Below, piece by piece: positions 1-10,196 of a stretch of DNA of 64,000 nt. Where the stretch lies: positions 32,830,193 to 32,894,192 of the forward strand of contig NC_092354.1 in NCBI RefSeq assembly GCF_963676685.1, written 5' to 3'. The notes below the pieces were generated by a model, which did no database searches, was not told where the DNA came from, and saw only the letters and a program-made list of their open reading frames with translations. Position numbers and translations under genes: made by a program. This stretch comes from Mytilus edulis. Its lineage: Eukaryota > Mollusca > Bivalvia > Mytilida > Mytilidae. Positions within the stretch are counted from its first letter, which is position 1. Every line of letters starts with the position of its first letter.

Positions 1-570
1 GACAAATGCTTTTGTATACCTGTAAATTTAACTGGGGTGTGTTTAGATACTGAACAATGCGTACATTCTTTTAGGCGATTATAATATTTTATCTACAAAC
101 GAATGTACGATAAACACAAGTTTGGAAAAAGCTTGAATACACGGTGTTATATAAACGCAAAATAAAACATGAAAGGGTAAATATCTATTTTGAATAACAT
201 TTAACATATTTCACGAAAAAAAATGTCATTTGTGAAAAAATAGGCTCCTCACAATTAGGGCTGACTATTTTATCAGAGGAAAAATATGGAATTGGAATAC
301 ATTTTGTATGGCTTTGTTGCTGAATCTTGATAAAAAACCGAACAATAATCAGCAGATACATTAGATAAACCACTACTCATAAAACATAGTCTTTAAAAGA
401 ACCTGTCTCCGTATCACTATTACATAGTCGAATACACGTTACAAACAGTAGGCGTTAGTACAATAATTTAAAATGTAATGCAATCAATGAAACACGAATG
501 ACGATACAGTTTGGAAATAGTTATAGGTCTGGCAGAGCAAATGGAAATAGATATAAACAAAGACTTATCC
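1..570. other. AT-rich stretch without gene
   Basis: No coding region is supported here. The short open frames lack recognisable motifs. The right end is the insertion edge of retrozyme array 1, whose unit begins abruptly at 571 after unrelated flank. Confidence 0.6.
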
Positions 571-802
571 GAGGGTATCACCAGCCCAGTAGTCAGCACT
601 TCGGTGTTGACATGAATATCAATTATATGGTCATTTTTATAAATTTTCTGTTTACAAAACCTTGAATTTTTCGAAAAACTAAGGATTTTCTTACCCCAGG
701 AGTAGATTACCTTAGCCGTATTTGGTACAACTTTTTGGAATTTTGGATCCTCAATGCTCTTCAACTTTGTATTGATTTGGCTTTTTAACTATTTTGATCT
801 GA

Positions 803-846
803 GCGTTACTGATGAGTCTTATGTAGACGAAACGCGCGTCTGGTGT
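803..846 (+). ncRNA. Hammerhead ribozyme, array 1 copy 1
   Basis: The core CTGATGA is followed by stem II (GTC/GAC, 7-nt loop), GAAA, the self-complementary stem III CGCGCG and the cleavage triplet GTC; cleavage is predicted after 840. Stem I pairs GCGTTA with TGGTGT, four of its six pairs being G-U. Stem III has no room for a loop, so activity would need a dimeric fold of two copies. Confidence 0.82.
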
Positions 847-1156
847 AAACTATTATAATCCTGGTACTTTTGATAACTATTTACACCACTGGGTCGATGC
901 CACTGCTGGTGGACGTTTCGTCCCCGAGGGTATCACCAGCCCAGTAGTCAGCACTTTGGTGTTGACATGAATATCAATTGTATGGTAATTTTTATAATTT
1001 TCTGTTTACAAAACCTTGAATTTTTCGAAAAACTAAGGATTTTCTTACCCCAGGAGTAGATTACTTTAGCCGTATTTGGCACAACTTTTTGGAATTTTGG
1101 ATCCTCAATGCTCTTCAACTTTGTATTGATTTGGCTTTTTAACTATTTTGATCTGA

Positions 1157-1200
1157 GCGTCACTGATGAGTCTTATGTAGACGAAACGCGCGTCTGGCGT
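1157..1200 (+). ncRNA. Hammerhead ribozyme, array 1 copy 2
   Basis: All conserved core bases are present (CTGATGA, GAAA, GTC). Stem I is GCGTCA/TGGCGT, stem II is GTC/GAC, and stem III is the palindrome ACGCGCGT. Cleavage is predicted between 1194 and 1195. This is the best-formed copy of the array. Confidence 0.87.
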
Positions 1201-1511
1201 ATAAAATTATAATCCTGGTACTTTTGATAACTATTTACACCACTGGGTCGATGCCACTGCTGGTGGACGTTTCGTTCCCGAGGGTATCACCAGCCCAGTA
1301 GTCAGCACTTCGGTGTTGACATGAATATCAATTATATGGTCATTTTTATAAATTTTCTGTTTACAAAACCTTGAATTTTTCGAAAAACTAAGGATTTTCA
1401 TACCCCAGGAGTAGATTACCTTAGCCGTATTTGGCACAACTTTTTGGAATTTTGGATCCTCAATGCTCTTCAACTTTGTATTGATTTGGCATTTTAACTA
1501 TTTTAATCTGA

Positions 1512-1555
1512 GCGTCACTGGTGAGTCTTATGTAGACGAAACGCGCGTCTGGCGT
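1512..1555 (+). ncRNA. Hammerhead ribozyme with core mutation, array 1 copy 3
   Basis: The flanks and all three stems match copy 2, but the core reads CTGGTGA instead of CTGATGA. The invariant A after CTG is therefore G. That base is essential in known hammerheads, so this copy is probably inactive. The predicted site would be after 1549. Confidence 0.8.
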
Positions 1556-1866
1556 ATACAATTATAATCCTGGTACTTTTGATAACTATTTACACCACTG
1601 GGTCGATGCGACTGCTGGTGGACGTTTCGTCCCCGAGGGTATCACCAGCCCAGTAGGCAGCACTTCGGTGTTGACATGAATATCAATTATATGGTCATTT
1701 TTATAAATTTTCTGTTTACAAAACCTTGAATTTTTCGAAAAACTAAGGATTTTCTTACCCCAGGAGTAGATTACCTTAGCCGTATTTGACACAACTTTTT
1801 GGAATTTCGGATCCTCAATGCTCTTGAACTTTGTATTGATTTGGCTTTTTTACTATTTTGATCTGA

Positions 1867-1910
1867 GCGTCACTGATGAGTCTTATGTAGACGAAACGCG
1901 CGTCTGGCGT
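1867..1910 (+). ncRNA. Hammerhead ribozyme, array 1 copy 4
   Basis: Core and stems are intact and identical to copy 2. Cleavage is predicted between 1904 and 1905. Only about 39 nt of the next unit follow before the array stops. Confidence 0.86.
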
Positions 1911-2163
1911 ATAAAATTATAATCCTGGTACTTTTGATAACTAATTATCGTGGCTCAAGTCGAACTTTTGGTAGGCATAACAGATTTAAATTTGTTTCCT
2001 CGTCATTGGAATTCGCAGGCGGACTTTACAAAAACATTGCAATTTTGGATCACAAACAGTGTAAGTTCAATAATGCATATGACATTACAGTTTTAGCTGC
2101 AATCTATGAAGTATAACGACAAAAATCAAATATCCTGATTTTGTTTTAATCTTATTACCCAAT

Positions 2164-2253
2164 ATAAAATTGAGAATGGAAATGGGGAATGTGTCAGAGA
2201 CACAACAACCCGATCAAAGAGCAAAAAAACAGCCCAAGGCCATCAATGGGTCA
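2164..2253 (-). mobile_element. Penelope-like 3' tail fragment
   Basis: This reads as the reverse complement of the 3' end of the element at 19.0-20.1 kb (tail with CCCCATTTCCATTCTCAATT). It is a 5'-truncated remnant of a very common dispersed repeat and has no coding part. Confidence 0.6.
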
Positions 2254-2260
2254 TGAACTT

Positions 2261-2417
2261 ATTTATCGGTTTTAAATGAAACAAGTGAAAGAATGTTCAA
2301 CTTTGTCGATTCTTTTCTGTTTATTTCGTCATAATATTCAGAGCGGATGTAGGAAGAATTATTCCACCATTGATAATATATTTATTTTACTTGCCTATTT
2401 GACATAGAGAAAAATCA
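2261..2417 (+). repeat. Direct repeat, left copy (about 157 bp)
   Basis: This copy is about 90 percent identical by eye to 2869-3022, at an offset of 608 bp. Both begin ATTTATCGGTTTTAAATGA and run to AGAAAAATCA. The origin is not recognised. Confidence 0.8.
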
Positions 2418-2868
2418 TAAAAAAAATATGAATTAATAAAGTGCCAGAATCAAAATTTTTGCCTACTAAAGATTCACAGCTCGTATATGCTGGTGATTTA
2501 AATAGCAGAACATCGAAAGGTTTGCACACATCGAGACAACAACAAACTAATATCATTGTACAAAGCGTGTACAAAATGTGATAAATGATATTATGTATTG
2601 TGCTACTACTGTAGAAGAGATATTGAAATATAAACATGATATAGGTAAGCTAAAGATAAAACAGTGATGATGCTTATGTATCAATGAATACATACAATCA
2701 ATTGTAGACGAAATGCTAAACATCTTAGTTAAATATTTAATTCAATATTGGAATTCTACCGGAAAAATGGTTCTTCAGAAAGGTAAATTCTATTGTAATA
2801 ATAAATGCGACGAAAAAGAATCCAAATACTAATAAACCAATTATAATTTTGAGTTGTTTTGGGAAATT

Positions 2869-3022
2869 ATTTATCGGTTTTAAATGAAAAATGTGAAAGA
2901 ATGTTCAACTTTGCCGAGTTTTTTTTTATTTCTTCATAATATTCAGAGCGGATATAGGAAGAATTATTCCACCATTGATACTATATTTATTTTACTTGTC
3001 TATTTAACATAAAGAAAAATCA
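2869..3022 (+). repeat. Direct repeat, right copy (about 154 bp)
   Basis: Second copy of the repeat at 2261-2417, with a few substitutions and small indels. The pair could be a local duplication or the long terminal ends of an unrecognised element. The DNA between them has no coding motif I recognise. Confidence 0.8.
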
Positions 3023-3189
3023 CTTTTACTGTTTGGCAAATGGACTCTGGTATAAACTTAATCTTAATTACTTCAATGGCAAAATGTTTTTTGATTTAAA
3101 AATCGTATTTTGGAATATTTTTCGCCAGGACTGTAACTATTATCAAATCATTTGGTAAAAAAATGTATGCAGTTTTACATTAGTCGGTT

Positions 3190-3720
3190 AATGATCTAGC
3201 CATACAATGACAATTTGATCTGTTTGGCAAAATGAAATAGTAGAACCAATTTGACTGTATGGATGTGGAGTTTGGGGATAACATAAACATGATATCATCA
3301 AACGGATTCATCTTAGGCATACTTGCACAAAACAAAAATCAACGCTAAACAATATTATATATGGTAAAACGGGCAGATATCCGCCAGATATCTTTCGATT
3401 TGGTTCAAACTATGTTCAGATTAAAACAAACAAAAAGTCTTTTATAATTTACAAGACTGCATATTATCAACATACTGTAAAAACATCAAATAAGACATCA
3501 ATGTAAAAGAACGTTTAAAGAATACTTTAGACTTTGCTAACAACCGTAAAATTATGTATGAACTTATAGCAAGTAAACATGCTTTGCCAAAAGAAAATAT
3601 GGATTGCCAAACTCCGGCTATATAAGTGTTGAATTTCATTATTTGTTTTACAGTTGCCATACATTGGTAGTAAATATGTACATAGACCACGTAGTATGTC
3701 TAGTATCTCATTGTTTGGAA
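3190..3720 (+). pseudogene. Degenerate non-LTR retrotransposon, region after the reverse transcriptase
   Basis: A broken plus-strand reading gives fragments such as IEPILLYGCGVWG, KHDIIKRIHLR and IIYGKTGRYP in sequence. This order is typical of the segment downstream of the reverse-transcriptase domain in non-LTR elements of aquatic animals. Several stops and frameshifts interrupt it, so it is a dead remnant. No endonuclease or catalytic motif was seen nearby. A second remnant, from the extreme C-terminus of such an element, lies at 63.55-64.0 kb. Confidence 0.55.
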
Positions 3721-3722
3721 AT

Positions 3723-4261
3723 GAAAACAATTAGTTTTAGGAATATAAATCATGTTAATAGAAAGGTTGGGGCCTCCATGTAAATCTATAATGTCTTACC
3801 TACCTTCTTTATGCTTCGGTTAACACTTTATTATACATGTATGTCACCTCACAATAATGTTATACTTCATTTTACATTAACACACTGTAATTGCTTACTT
3901 TTAACTTGATATCATATTTTGATTGATGTCGTATGTTTCTCAGTAAAATTGTACTTAACTTTTAGAGAATAAAGTATATATATATCTTCAATCAGTAAAT
4001 TTCATTATGAAAAAAAAATCAGGTTTTGATAACGGATTTATATTAAAAAAATAGATTACATTGTAGTAAAATTATAAATGAAAACTATGCTGCATTGTTG
4101 AAATAAATGAAGAATTTGAATAAAAAATGCAATAAATGTGGCAATATATTAATAAAGACATATATATCACGCTTTTAGAAATGATGTTACTCTCTCTGTA
4201 TGTTTTTATAAAATAAGACCGACTATTAACGCCCGAAAGATAAAGATGTCCATCGTTTGCC
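3723..4261. other. AT-rich stretch, nothing recognised
   Basis: Low-complexity AT-rich DNA with short A and T runs. No coding or structured feature is supported. Confidence 0.5.
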
Positions 4262-4520
4262 AAAAAAGTGATAAGTAAAATAACAAAATACCGAACTCCC
4301 TTATAAAATGGCAAAATCAAAAGCTCAAACACATCAAACGAGTGGAAAACAAATGTCATATTCCTGACTTAGTACAGGTATTTCCTTGTGTAGAAAATGG
4401 TGGATTAAACCTGGTTTTATAGCTCGCTGAACCTGTCACTTGTATAACAGTCGCATACAATTCAATTATATTGACAACAATGTGTGAACAACACAAACAG
4501 ACATAATAGGTAAACATGTC
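4262..4520 (+). repeat. Dispersed repeat, family with AAAATGGTGGATTAAACCTG
   Basis: This is a copy of a non-coding dispersed repeat also present at about 29.72-30.10, 38.81-38.99, 42.20-42.39 and, reversed, 42.92-43.09 kb. The shared landmarks are the quoted motif followed by GTTTTATAGC. Confidence 0.65.
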
Positions 4521-4722
4521 AAAAAAAGGGGAACGGTAGTCAACATTGTGTAATAATCTTGACAGCACAACACCACATTGGCGGGATGCATAAATACCGA
4601 GCCACGCCAAAAGGTTATTACCCAAAATGGACTAAACAGTAAAGGTTTTTAATTTACAAAGACAAATACATTAACACATTAACACGTAATTAAGATGATA
4701 AACAACGTCAGTACCTATCATC

Positions 4723-4824
4723 TATACTTCAAGACCATCATGTATCATTTGTAAAGTATACTTCAAGACCATCATGTATCATTTGTAAAGTATACTTCAA
4801 GACCATCATGTATCATTTGTAAAG
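4723..4824 (+). repeat. Tandem repeat, 3 x 34 bp
   Basis: Three essentially identical 34 bp units start at 4723, 4757 and 4791 (TATACTTCAAGACCATCATG and on). The repeat lies at the 3' edge of the reverse-transcriptase remnant on the minus strand and probably arose from its end by slippage. Confidence 0.9.
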
Positions 4825-5420
4825 TTGATATGGAATATTTATCAAGAAGGTCTTGGTATCTTCCGATGAACTTTTTTGAAAAAGGACTTGACGTTCTTTG
4901 ACAATACCCTGGTTTATCAACTTTCTGCGCAGACACTACGGACGTTTTATAAAGTGAGGGTAGCAGCTGCAAGTTCTTGAATACCGAATGAGCTGGGAAA
5001 TGTATATCCCATATGCAGGTGAAGTTGGTATATTGTTACTTAGGTGAGGGAAATTGATAATTTCAGAATTAAAATCGTCTCGTTTGTCAGGGATTCTGAT
5101 ACTGAGATGCCGCTGATATAGAATTCGAGGTATAAGTCTAAAAATGAGGCCGAGGTAGCCGTGTCTGTTGTTTCTTTAATTTTTAGTTCTGGTGGATACA
5201 TTAATGGAACCCAATCAGAAAGGTTTGGATTTTTAATGGAAAGAACATCATCAATATATCTGAATGTGAAATTAAATTATCTGCCTTCTTTGAACTTCTT
5301 GTTTTTGACAAGTGTGAAGGAATTCCGACTCATATGAAAATAAATAGAGGTAGGCAACAAACCAAAAATAATCACATACTGATACTTCTTGAGAATTAAC
5401 ATATACTGTATGATCCTTTA
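4825..5420 (-). pseudogene. Penelope-like reverse transcriptase remnant
   Basis: The minus strand carries the motif FRYIDDVLS (about 5245-5275), the reverse-transcriptase catalytic box. Further downstream it has FIGRYQDLLDKY, matching FYGRHHQLVDR in the better copy at 15.1-15.7 kb. Frameshifts and stops break the reading throughout. It is diverged from the copies at 15, 17 and 20 kb, so it is a separate lineage of the same broad family. The Penelope-like assignment is an inference; the reverse-transcriptase identity is firmer. Confidence 0.65.
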
Positions 5421-5601
5421 GATTACTAAAAAGTTAAACATCATGATGAAATATCGGACCTCAGAAATTGCAGTAAGTTTACCAAATTTCCTTTAATAGT
5501 GCAATATACGATACTGATGTAATTCGTTTGAAACGACGAGCTTTATTGGGCGATGTCACATCTTTTGAAAAGGGGTAAATCAACAATTTACCTGTTAAAT
5601 A

Positions 5602-5877
5602 AGGGAGCTACCATTTGATTTTTATGGGAGGCTAGGATGAAAAATTTTGTCCTGCATTTTTTTTTGGTTTTAATCTCTGTCCTGCCTTTTTATTTTTCAC
5701 TCTATTCGGTCCTGCCTTTTTTTTTTTTAGTTTTTTTTTATTGCAAGTGTCTCATCCTGCCTTTTTTTTTACTCAAAATTCCTGTCCTGCCTATTTTTTC
5801 CAAATTTCATCCTAGCCCCCCCCCCCCCCCCCCCCCCCCCCATAAAACCCCCATAAAAATCAAATGGTAGCTCCCTA
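5602..5877. mobile_element. Short element with about 28 bp terminal inverted repeats
   Basis: The left end GGGAGCTACCATTTGATTTT returns as its reverse complement at 5848-5877. The interior is repeated TGTCCTGCC plus T-runs, then a long C-run (about 5816-5841). It looks like a MITE or foldback element. Open frames across it are low complexity and not genes. The related motif AGGGAGCAACCATTTAA appears at 46.77 and 54.96 kb. Confidence 0.75.
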
Positions 5878-7471
5878 AGTGGAAGGTGCCCTTTTGAATT
5901 TTTGAATTTATCTGTAAGTGATTCTTCAATGTTCAGCATCAAAGTCACATTTTTCGCCCGAAATTCTTTTTTGTCGTACTTTATTGCATTCTGAAGCGAA
6001 AAAAAAGTTTACCTTGAACACGTTTAACGCTTCCTTCGTCATTGACGAGAACAAAGTTTCTTTCACAGTTTTTGATTTATAAGATTTTTACATCAACATA
6101 ATGACTATAATGGAATGCATTTTTTATTTAAGAAATTACTCTAGATAAACGCAATTTGCGACAGCACAAAATACGTTTCAATGAGACAAAAATTTACTTA
6201 TTCTATAAGGGTTTAACCCAACTTTTTCTAACTATAATACGTTATCTCACCCTTTTCTAGCATTTGAATGAAACTGTGTTTCGCTTCTCATGTTCAATCC
6301 GCTTGTGCAGGACATCTTATGTGTAAGATACCTTGATGATGTTCTTCATTTGGACCACCACCAATGGAGTTTTACAAACGTGATTTTACAGTTCTACTGA
6401 TAACATTTGTTTTCCGATAAATGGAAATTCATTCCGTTTAAATGACTCACATAATCAATACGTAGTATATCTATTGACAATCAATATTGTTCAGATAAAC
6501 AGACCAGGTCTATATAAATAATATGGAAAGCTAGAGGGGTCAAATTTCGAACAATAATGTGTATGTTACTCCGTAATATTTATATGCTGACTTTACAATT
6601 CATAAATTGTAACACAATTATCACACGTCCGTGAACTGAAACTCTTACATTGCATCTCGGTAATTTAAAATTATAAGTTTGATGTTCCCTACTTATTAAA
6701 TGGTATTGTGTTAAATGTACAATTATAATTTGAAATGGGGAGTTTTATATCTATGTATATATATATATATATATATATAGATATGTGCATTTTGTATTTC
6801 AAAACTTTTAACATGATCAATGATATGAAGTTGGGTTATTTGAAATGTATAATATTCAGATGCATACTTGTGAATAGACAATTGGCTGACGTGAATCGGA
6901 ACAAGTTATCGTGCATAAGATCGTTGTTATGATTTCGTATTATGATAACAGATGTCACTGAGTTCGAATTCGCGGTAACACTCTGGATTAATCGATAGCG
7001 TACAGAGTTAGGGAAAGTACGGATAGATCTAAAAGAAAGGTTTTCTTTCAAAAAGTATTCAATCAAAAGAGTATGTTACGAGTATAAACATTTATAGTCC
7101 AGTTTTAGGCTTACTGGAATTAGATTGTATCTATGAGTGACCCAGCATATCACATATATATGTGTATATGTATATCATCAACAAAGCAACACCAACATAT
7201 AACACTTAAGTACTTTAAATGAAAATTAATGATTTGATATAAAAAAAAATTAGGGCATGTACAATTATGTTTATAATTTATATGTAACTGTTATGGTGGG
7301 GGTTCTTATAGACAAGTCTTTCGCTTTCTGTGTAGTATTTTGTTATGGTTGTATAGCATGTCGTCGTGTTTGTTTTTGATATTACTGTTGTTAGTTCTAA
7401 CTGGACTTATAACTTGTTTAACCTCTTTTGTTTCTTCACTCTTTCGTTAGATTGAATTTGCCATGCATGTT
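5878..7471. other. Intergenic DNA with a (TA)n microsatellite
   Basis: No gene is supported. The stretch contains a TA microsatellite at 6755-6779 and a weaker TATATG tract near 7155-7175. Otherwise it is AT-rich and featureless to my reading. Confidence 0.5.
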
Positions 7472-7500
7472 GTAATAAAATTAACGGTACCAATTTTCTT

Positions 7501-7544
7501 GCACCAGATGCGCATTTCGACAATACATGTCTCTTCAGTGATGC
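7501..7544 (-). ncRNA. Hammerhead ribozyme, array 2 copy 1
   Basis: On the minus strand, core CTGAAGA, stem II GAC/GTC, GAAA, stem III palindrome ATGCGCAT and triplet ATC; stem I GCATCA/TGGTGC pairs throughout. Cleavage is predicted between 7507 and 7506. CTGAAGA fits the hammerhead consensus CUGANGA, and ATC fits NUH. Confidence 0.82.
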
Positions 7545-7850
7545 TCGTGGCCAAAATATTTGAAATCCAAAACTTATATAAAAGATGTAGAGCTATAATC
7601 CATAAGGTCCATAAAGTATTGCCAAATCCGTGAAAGGAATCAGAGCTTTGCATGAGGGAGATACATTCCTTAATTTATAATAATTTCTATCATTTTATAA
7701 CAGTAAATTTTTATAACACAAAAAATCCGTATTTTCATGCCAGTACCGAAGTACTGGCTACTGGGGTGGTGATACCCTCGGGGACTAATAGTCCACCAGC
7801 AGAGGCATCGACCCAGTGGTAGTAATAAAATTAACGGTACCAATTTTCTT

Positions 7851-7894
7851 GCACCAGATGCGCATTTCGACAATACATGTCTCTTCAGTGATGC
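7851..7894 (-). ncRNA. Hammerhead ribozyme, array 2 copy 2
   Basis: Identical core and stems to copy 1, exactly 350 bp away. Cleavage is predicted between 7857 and 7856. Confidence 0.82.
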
Positions 7895-8200
7895 TCGTGG
7901 CTAAAATATTTGAAATCCAAAGCTTATATAAAAGATGTAGAGCTATAATCCATAAGGTCCAAAAAGTATAGCCAAATCCGTGAAAGGAATCAGAGCTTTG
8001 CATGAGGTAGATACATTCCTTAATTTATAATAATTTCTATCATTTTGTAACAGTAAATTTTAATAACACAAAAAATCCGTATTTTCATGCCAGTACCTAA
8101 GTACTGGCTACTGGGGTGGTGATACCCTCGGGGACTAATAGTCCACCAGCAGAGGCATCGACCCAGTGGTAGTAATAAAATTAACGGTACCAATTTTCTT

Positions 8201-8244
8201 GCACCAGATGCGCATTTCGACAATACATGTCTCTTCAGTGATGC
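8201..8244 (-). ncRNA. Hammerhead ribozyme, array 2 copy 3
   Basis: Identical core and stems to copies 1 and 2. Cleavage is predicted between 8207 and 8206. Confidence 0.82.
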
Positions 8245-8550
8245 TCGTGGCCAAAATATTTGAAATTCAAAGCTTATATAAAAGATGTAGAGCTATAATC
8301 CATAAGGTCCAAAAAGTATAGCCAAATCCGTGAAAGGAATCAGAGCTTTGCATGAGGGAGATACATTCCTTAATTTATAATAATTTCTATCATTTTGTAA
8401 CAGTAAATTTTAATAACACAAAAAATCCGTATTTTCATGCCAGTACCGAAGTACTGGCTACTGGGGTGGTGATACCCTCGGGGACTAATAGTCCACCAGC
8501 AGAGGCATCGACCCAGTGGTAGTAATAAAGTTAACGGTACCAATTTTCTT

Positions 8551-8594
8551 GTACCAGATGCGCATTTAGACAATACATGTCTCTTCAGTGATGC
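8551..8594 (-). ncRNA. Hammerhead ribozyme with core mutation, array 2 copy 4
   Basis: The position where other copies have GAAA reads TAAA, so the invariant G of the core is lost. Stem I also has one change (TGGTAC). This copy is probably inactive. It sits at the 5' end of the array on the minus strand. Confidence 0.78.
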
Positions 8595-8907
8595 TCGTGG
8601 CCAAAATATTTGAAATCCAAAGCTTATATAAAAGATGTAGAGCTATAATCCATAAGGTCCAAAAAGTATAGCCAAATCCGTGAAAGGAATCAGAGCTTTG
8701 CATGAGGTAGATACATTCCTTAATTTATAATAACTTCTATCATTTTGTAACAGTAAATTTTAATAACACAAAAAATCCGTATTTTCATGCCAGTACCGAA
8801 GTACTTGCTACTGGGGTGGTGATACCCTCGGGGACTAATAGTCCACCAGCAGAGGCATCGACCCAGTGGTAGTAATAAAATTAACGGTACTAATTTTCTT
8901 GCACCAG

Positions 8908-9947
8908 TAAGTTATAGATATATTATATCTTTTGAATACTTTCGTTGTGTTTCGAAAAATATACCATAGCTTTTGTTGAAACCCCAGGCAATAACTTCAT
9001 TTTTTCTATCTACATTGATATAATACTAGTATATTTTTTTTGGTTTAGTTTCAAAATAATTTTGATAAGAATCAGTAAAAATTTACCCTTTTTGGGCCTT
9101 AAACATAAAACTCCGACTACTTTTCTTAAAAACACAGTCTTCCTAAACAGCGGGAATATAATTTCGACAAGATTCTTCGACAGCGAAGGCTGCAAATTTA
9201 CATTGGTGTCGAATAATATACAAAGGAAAAATGTTGAAGGAATAAGATGTTTTGGATATGGTGTGAAACAAAAAAAAAACAGACGTAAGTCTGTAGGACT
9301 GTAACGCCACAACTAATTCAAGGGTAGGCATGAATTTTGTGGACGCAGGAAACTGCAGATTTTTAACATTGTGAAAGAGTTCTTGAATCCCAGATTAAAA
9401 GTTGAACTGCAAGGGGTAAGTTGTTATGTTATTTTATCAAAATGTTCGAAAAGTTTTTAATTTTAAATTTCAATTTATAATTCTGAGGAAATTAATTTCA
9501 TGAAAATCTTTCTAAGATTTGGAATGAATCAAACCACATTTTAATTTGTAGCAATAGCCCTAGCCATTCATTAATTAAAAGGGTTTTCAAAATGTTCACA
9601 TATAAAACAACATGTTACCTAGATAATTATTAAAATTCAAGCTTCATTTAGAGTAACCAGATGCTAATTTTAACGGCCAACGTTATCATTTTTAATTAAG
9701 TTAACTCGTTAAAGTCGAAGTATCAGCGATGTAGTACACATTACTTTTAAACCTACATCTATACAATGGATCCTATGGAAATACAACGAAAGTATATATC
9801 TCAATAACCGAAAATCAAACTTATATTTTTTAGTATAATATTGTCCTGAACATGCATAAACTATATACATGTACCACTGGAGTTAAGCAATCAACAATCA
9901 ATCAAAACAGTATAATATATATATTTATAGATTATACCACTGCATTA
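8908..9947. other. Intergenic DNA, no gene supported
   Basis: Two overlapping frames on opposite strands (about 8945-9304 plus, 9010-9312 minus) are open, but neither shows a domain, splice context or biased composition. Near 9846-9905 is a fragment of a dispersed repeat containing GTCCTGAACATGCAT, also seen at 26.1 and 45.2 kb. Confidence 0.5.
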
Positions 9948-10072
9948 AGTGTGATACAATATTTATCCACTCGAGACAGCTATATTTTTAAATTTAAAAT
10001 GTGCAAGGCTCGCCGAGCGTTTTGAATATTTAAAATTTACCTGACGAGAGTGGTAAAATATTGTATTGCACG
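9948..10072. repeat. Hairpin-forming palindromic repeat, copy 1
   Basis: The two halves are imperfect reverse complements around a centre with GGCTCGCCGAGC. The arm ends are GATACAATATTTATCCACTC and its partner GAGTGGTAAAATATTGTATT. A transcript would fold into one long hairpin. Related copies lie at 17907-18032 and 36941-37064. It lies about 125 bp upstream of the Toll-like receptor pseudogene. Confidence 0.8.
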
Positions 10073-10196
10073 AGATTTGGTGATGGGATGTGTTTCTCTA
10101 ATGACGATAAACAGACAATCTCAATCAATCCTTCTTTTCGAATAATCTAGTATACATATTGTATATGATATGATATCCTTTATTTCTTTATTTCAG

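Larger units (their letters stand above)
571..1943 (+). mobile_element. Retrozyme-like tandem array 1 (354-355 bp unit, hammerhead ribozymes)
   Basis: There are nearly four head-to-tail copies. The landmark GAGGGTATCACC recurs at 571, 926, 1280 and 1635. Each unit ends in a complete hammerhead motif, so cleavage at every site would release linear RNAs of about 354-355 nt. No long open frame is maintained; the minus-strand 68-98 aa readings are artefacts of the repeat. Each full unit also holds a hairpin with a UUCG loop (for example 1301-1320) and a GGACG/CGTCC stem. The array ends at about 1943, 39 nt past the last cleavage site. Retrozymes are established in plants and have been reported in animals. 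Assigning this array to that class is my inference from tandem layout, unit size and ribozymes. Confidence 0.85.
7472..8907 (-). mobile_element. Retrozyme-like tandem array 2 (exact 350 bp unit, opposite strand)
   Basis: Four head-to-tail copies start at 7483, 7833, 8183 and 8533 (landmark AACGGTAC), with a partial fifth at 8883. On the minus strand each unit is collinear with array 1: post-cleavage leader, GGTAC motif, ACTGGGTCGATGCC, CCCCGAGGGTATCACCA, UUCG hairpin, then a hammerhead. The middle sequence has diverged, so this is a second family. The right edge at 8906/8907 falls exactly at a ribozyme cleavage position, as expected if a self-cleaved RNA was copied into the genome. The left edge lies about 35 nt past the last cleavage site. 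It has no protein-coding capacity. Confidence 0.83.

Noticed and set aside
468..1792. Minus-strand frames of 68-98 residues repeated three times
   Set aside because: They run through retrozyme units in the strand opposite to the ribozymes, are cut wherever a unit mutates, and share no domain. They are repeat artefacts, as are the 67-72 residue frames at 7447-8573.
5637..5870. 77-residue frame rich in F, L and P
   Set aside because: Low-complexity translation of T-runs and a C-run inside an inverted-repeat element.
8945..9312. Overlapping open frames on both strands (119 and 100 residues)
   Set aside because: No ATG in a good context, no motif, and both strands open equally because of low stop density in this patch.
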